NCBI GenBank assembly: GCA_030040515.1
Contig: JASHTO010000573.1
Coordinates: 1-25,397, forward strand
DNA length: 25,397 bases
Origin: Terriglobia bacterium
Lineage (GTDB): Bacteria; Acidobacteriota; Terriglobia; UBA7540
Direction: 5' to 3'
The notes below the pieces were generated by a model, which ran no database searches, was not told where the DNA came from, and saw only the letters and a program-made list of their open reading frames with translations. Both the position numbers and the translations under genes were made by a program. Below, piece by piece: positions 22,552 to 25,397 of this stretch; position 1 is the stretch's first letter, and every line of letters starts with the position of its first letter.

Positions 22552-23508
22552 ATGAGCAGTGAGAGCCCAATCCGGGTTGAGCTCTATGCGCCAAAGTACA
22601 AGGCTCAGTGGGATGATTTCGTCCGCCAGTCGAAAAATGGCGTGTTTCTCTTCTTTCGGGATTATCTTGAATATCATTCCGACCGCTTCCAGGACCACTC
22701 CCTGATGTTTTTCAAAAGCGGCCGGCTGGTGGCGCTGATGCCAGCGAATCTGAATGGGAACGTGCTGGTTTCCCATGGCGGACTTACCTTCGGAGGAATC
22801 ATCAGCGATGGCCGAATGACCACGCCCCTGATGTTGGAATTGTTCCGCGCGCTTGTCGACGACCTGCGGGGGCGCGGCGTGAGGAAGCTGGTCTATAAAG
22901 CCGTCCCGCACATCTACCACGTACTTCCCGCGGAAGAAGACCTCTACGCGCTGTTTGTGAATAACGCCCGCCTTGTCCGCAGGGATGTGTCTTCAACGTT
23001 CGTTGCGGGGCAAAGGCTTCCGCCGGCGCGAAATCGCCGGAGGGCTCTGGACCACGCCCGCGCCCATGGCGTGCAGATGGCGCGATCGCAGGAATTCACC
23101 AAGTTTATGGCCATTACGGATGCCAACCTTCAGGAACGCCATGGCGTGCGCCCCGTGCACACTGCCGCCGAAATGGAGCTTCTGGCGGGACGGTTTCCCG
23201 AGAATATCAAGCTCTTCGCCGTGAGCCTTCGCGACGAGATGCTGGGCGGCGTCATCATCTACGAGAGCCGGAATGTTGCCCACGGTCAATACCGCAACGC
23301 CACGGAGAAGGGCAGGGAACTCGGCGCCCTTGACTTCCTCATGGATTCTCTCTTGAGCGGCGTGTACCGCGACAAGCCCTATTTTGACTTTGGCATTTCA
23401 ACCGTGAATGAAGGCCGCACCTTGAATGTCGACCTCATTCGAAACAAGGAAGGTTGCGGCGCACGCGCGACGGTGTATGATTTCTACGAATTGAACTTGA
23501 GGGCTTAA
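22552..23508 (+). CDS. GNAT/FemAB-like acyltransferase
   Basis: The product is 318 residues from the ATG at 22552. An in-frame GTG at 22525 would add nine residues. Features are YKAQWDDFVRQSKNGVFLFFRDYLEYH at the N-terminus, LVYKAVPHIYHVLPAEEDLYALF in the middle and YFDFGISTVNEGRTLNVDLIRNKEGCGARA near the end. These match GNAT proteins that accompany WxcM/FdtA and DegT genes. Fdt and Qdt pathways need an N-acyltransferase after the aminotransferase; this protein could fill that role although it is not of the left-handed beta-helix type used by FdtC. It is distinct in sequence from the CelD-like protein at 15046-16248. The assignment to that pathway step is inference. Confidence 0.78.
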   Translation: MSSESPIRVELYAPKYKAQWDDFVRQSKNGVFLFFRDYLEYHSDRFQDHSLMFFKSGRLVALMPANLNGNVLVSHGGLTFGGIISDGRMTTPLMLELFRALVDDLRGRGVRKLVYKAVPHIYHVLPAEEDLYALFVNNARLVRRDVSSTFVAGQRLPPARNRRRALDHARAHGVQMARSQEFTKFMAITDANLQERHGVRPVHTAAEMELLAGRFPENIKLFAVSLRDEMLGGVIIYESRNVAHGQYRNATEKGRELGALDFLMDSLLSGVYRDKPYFDFGISTVNEGRTLNVDLIRNKEGCGARATVYDFYELNLRA

Positions 23509-23597
23509 TCGTTGCGTGGAAGTGGGTTTTAGAAACTAACTTGACGGGCGCACCTCCAACACGGACGCGGCCGACCCTGCCGCCTGATGCCGAGGCC

Positions 23598-24473
23598 ATG
23601 ATTCCGGCACAAATCCCCATCAGTCCGTTCCAATACACTGACCTTGGCCGAGCAGACCGTGAGGTGGAGGAGGAAGCCGCAGAGGCGATGCTCCAGAACC
23701 ACCTGGGGCGGCCGTTCGCCCTCACCTCCAGCGGGCGGGAGGCGCTGGCGCTGGCGCTCGATGATGCCGGCCTGGGCAGAGATGATACGGTCACCATTCT
23801 GACCTCAACCGGAAACCCCTATGTCTCCGGCTGCGTCACGCGCACCATTGAGCGCGTTTGCCGCTGGTCCATGAAGCTCGAGTCCTCGACGCGTCTCATC
23901 GTGGTCATTCATGACTTCGGAATCCCCTATGCCAGAATGGATGAATTGTTGAAGACGGGCATTCCTGTTCTGGAAGATTGCGCCTATGCCTTTGCCTCTT
24001 GCAGCGGAGGGAGAAGAGTTGGGCGGGATGGGAAATACGCGATCTACAGTTTGCCGAAGTTTCTCCCCATCAATTACGGCGGCGTAGTCTGCGGAATTAA
24101 GCGGAGGCCCGGAATGCTTCGTGAGCACCGGGAAACAATCCTGAACGTGGTGGGCTCTGAGCTGCCGCGTCTTAGCACGATCTGCGAAGCGCGGTTGAAG
24201 TCGTGGCATTACTTGGAGTCGAGGTTTGCTGAAATCGGCTGCCCGCCCGCATTGCCACTTGAGTCCGGCACGGTTCCCGGAGTGTTCATGTTTCAGCCCA
24301 CGCCCGGCGTCATTCCTGAGAACATCAAGCGTGCCTACCAAAAGCACGGCGTGGAGGCCAGCGTGTTCTACCCCCGGCATGCAGTTTTCGTTCCCTGCCA
24401 TCAAAACCTGACGCCGGCCGCGATGGATTACATGGTTGCGGTTTACGAAGAAGCCGCCCGGTGCAAGGCATAG
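23598..24473 (+). CDS. Reduced DegT/DnrJ/EryC1/StrS-like PLP aminotransferase
   Basis: The product is 291 residues from the ATG at 23598. A TTG at 23541 would give 310 residues; neither has a clean ribosome-binding site. Family landmarks are the TSSGREALALAL cofactor-phosphate loop (SSG at 44-46), HDFGIP for the usual HLYG, and LEDCAYAFAS with PLP-binding Asp127. YSLPKFLPINYGG carries the Schiff-base Lys154. The family is normally about 360-400 residues. Here the stretch between TILTSTGN and HDFG is about 20 residues shorter than usual, and the C-terminal substrate domain is also compact. It would aminate a 3-keto-6-deoxy NDP-sugar made by the adjacent WxcM protein. The catalytic Lys and Asp are kept, so activity is plausible. 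It overlaps or abuts the next gene. Confidence 0.8.
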   Translation: MIPAQIPISPFQYTDLGRADREVEEEAAEAMLQNHLGRPFALTSSGREALALALDDAGLGRDDTVTILTSTGNPYVSGCVTRTIERVCRWSMKLESSTRLIVVIHDFGIPYARMDELLKTGIPVLEDCAYAFASCSGGRRVGRDGKYAIYSLPKFLPINYGGVVCGIKRRPGMLREHRETILNVVGSELPRLSTICEARLKSWHYLESRFAEIGCPPALPLESGTVPGVFMFQPTPGVIPENIKRAYQKHGVEASVFYPRHAVFVPCHQNLTPAAMDYMVAVYEEAARCKA

Positions 24474-24475
24474 GC

Positions 24476-24484
24476 GGGAGAGGG
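24476..24484 (+). promoter_or_regulatory. Strong ribosome-binding site that decides a TTG start
   Basis: GGGAGAGGG lies 6 nt upstream of TTG at 24491. The alternative GTG at 24461 overlaps the preceding gene and has no comparable site. Confidence 0.55.
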
Positions 24485-24490
24485 ATTGAT

Positions 24491-24976
24491 TTGGGGACGT
24501 TGAGGCCAGAAAGGTCAACATCCAGGATCAGCGCGGCAAGCGCGTTGGCCGCTGATGAGCGGCTTTCCATCGTGCTGGGCTGCCGGATCGTGCAGTTGCC
24601 GAGAATTGAAGATGCCCGCGGAAATCTTTCCTTTGTTGAGGGCAACCTCCACATTCCCTTTCGGGTTCGGCGTGTCTACTGGGTCTACGACGTTCCCGGC
24701 GGGGCCGCGCGCGATGGGCATGCCTACCGCACTCTGGAAGAATTCATCATTGCGGCCTCCGGCAGCTTTGATGTGGCGATCGACGACGGCAGGCACGAAC
24801 AAGTGGTTCAACTCAACCGCTCCTATGTGGGGATTTACATCCCACCCGGCGTTTGGCGGACGCTCGAGAACTTTTCCAGCAATTCCGTGGCACTCATACT
24901 GGCGTCCCAGGCGTACTCGGAGGGAGATTACGTGCGAGATTACCCGGAATTTGTGCAAAGCCGGAAGGGGCAATGA
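24491..24976 (+). CDS. WxcM/FdtA-family cupin, HxY variant (possible sugar 3,4-ketoisomerase paralogue)
   Basis: The product is 161 residues from TTG 24491 (171 from GTG 24461). The cupin begins about residue 30 (CRIVQLPRIEDARGNLSFVEG). It shows RVYWVYDVPGGAARDGHAY, GSFDVAIDDG, LNRSYVGIYIPPGVWRTLENFS and LASQAYSEGDYVRDYPEF. FdtA and QdtA isomerise dTDP-4-keto-6-deoxyglucose to the 3-keto sugar using a conserved HxH pair. Here the second His is Tyr79 (H77-A-Y79), and the following Gln of the family is Glu. The approximately 30-residue N-terminal extension is unusual. The gene is coupled by ATGA overlap to a second family member that keeps HxH. It may be a non-catalytic partner, an altered isomerase, or an acyltransferase-like variant. 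Confidence 0.83.
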   Translation: MGTLRPERSTSRISAASALAADERLSIVLGCRIVQLPRIEDARGNLSFVEGNLHIPFRVRRVYWVYDVPGGAARDGHAYRTLEEFIIAASGSFDVAIDDGRHEQVVQLNRSYVGIYIPPGVWRTLENFSSNSVALILASQAYSEGDYVRDYPEFVQSRKGQ

Positions 24977-25397
24977 CCACGCTCGCGGACTGCCGTCTGC
25001 TCGATTTACCCCGCATTGCACAACCCGGACTCGGCAGCATCACGCCGGTGGAGGGCGGCAAGGACGTGCCATTTGAAATCGCGCGCGTTTATTACCTCTA
25101 CGATGTGCCGGGAGGGGCGTCCCGCGGAGGCCACGCGCACAAAGAGCTGGAACAGGTGATCGTTGCCGCTCTCGGTTCGTTTGAAGTCGAGGTGGATGAT
25201 GGCTCGCGCAAGATGACCTTCATGTTGAATCGCAGCTACCGGGGATTCTATCTTCCGCGCCTCGTCTGGCGGGAACTGAAGAACTTTTCCTCCGGAGCAA
25301 TTTGCCTGGTGCTGGCGTCGCAGCCCTTTCGGGAAGAGGATTATCTGCGCGATTACGCGGAATTCATCCGCTGGCGGACTCAGGGCGAATCTCCGGC
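24973..25397 (+). CDS. WxcM/FdtA-family sugar 3,4-ketoisomerase (3'-truncated by window edge)
   Basis: The frame opens at ATG 24973, which overlaps the previous stop (ATGA), with GGAAGGGG upstream. It stays open to the window end, encoding 141 residues. The canonical family core is intact: RVYYLYDVPGGASRGGHAHKELEQ with H54-A-H56, GSFEVEVDDG, LNRSYRGFYLPRLVWRELKNFS and LASQPFREEDYLRDYAEF. This matches FdtA/QdtA dTDP-4-keto-6-deoxyhexose 3,4-ketoisomerases, about 135-140 residues, so only a few residues are missing. It likely supplies the 3-keto sugar for the DegT-like enzyme. No rmlA or rmlB is in view. Confidence 0.88.
   Translation, partial: MTTLADCRLLDLPRIAQPGLGSITPVEGGKDVPFEIARVYYLYDVPGGASRGGHAHKELEQVIVAALGSFEVEVDDGSRKMTFMLNRSYRGFYLPRLVWRELKNFSSGAICLVLASQPFREEDYLRDYAEFIRWRTQGESP

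Overview
The window looks like a chromosomal segment from an uncultured or little-studied member of the Acidobacteriota. This is an inference from the moderately high GC content, the style of the secreted Pro/Ala-rich protein and the small 93-residue membrane-anchored protein, and the GC-rich palindromic intergenic repeats. No rRNA, tRNA, CRISPR array, transposase, integrase or phage gene was seen.

The left part (1-8.4 kb) is mostly housekeeping. It holds the tail of an unknown gene, a secreted protein with a LolA-like C-terminal region, a SpoU-class RNA methyltransferase resembling TrmJ, a hypothetical protein whose start is unclear, an SDR dehydrogenase, a small membrane-anchored hypothetical, an XRE-type regulator, aspartate carbamoyltransferase (pyrB) and a D-Ala-D-Ala carboxypeptidase of the PBP4/DacB type.

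From about 8.4 kb to the right edge almost every gene concerns surface glycans. A translationally coupled GT4/GT2 pair on the minus strand (8.45-10.57 kb) is divergent from a GT-C membrane glycosyltransferase (10.73-12.42 kb). A four-gene minus-strand operon (17.05 to 12.46 kb) encodes a TylF-like methyltransferase, a CelD/FemAB-like acyltransferase, a second methyltransferase and a GT2-NodB deacetylase fusion. A candidate sigma-54 promoter sits just upstream of it. On the plus strand (17.78 kb to the edge) three tandem paralogous GT2 genes precede a sugar-modification module: methyltransferase, GNAT/FemAB-like acyltransferase, a reduced DegT-like aminotransferase, and two tandem WxcM/FdtA-type cupins. 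The first cupin has the HxH motif changed to HxY, and the second runs off the window.

By analogy with FdtA/FdtB/FdtC and QdtA/B/C pathways, the right-hand module probably makes a 3-acylamino-3,6-dideoxyhexose nucleotide sugar. The GT2 and GT4 enzymes would incorporate such sugars into a capsule, O-antigen or exopolysaccharide, and the NodB domain would trim it. The nucleotide-sugar supply genes (rmlA/rmlB), flippase and polymerase are not in the window.

The most unusual features are the GT2 triplication, the GT2-NodB fusion, the HxH/HxY cupin pair and the reduced aminotransferase. Also notable are three glycan genes starting with TTG behind strong ribosome-binding sites, and several structured repeats. 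The repeats include an 81-bp inverted pair bracketing the third GT2 plus methyltransferase, and a 181-bp nested palindrome.
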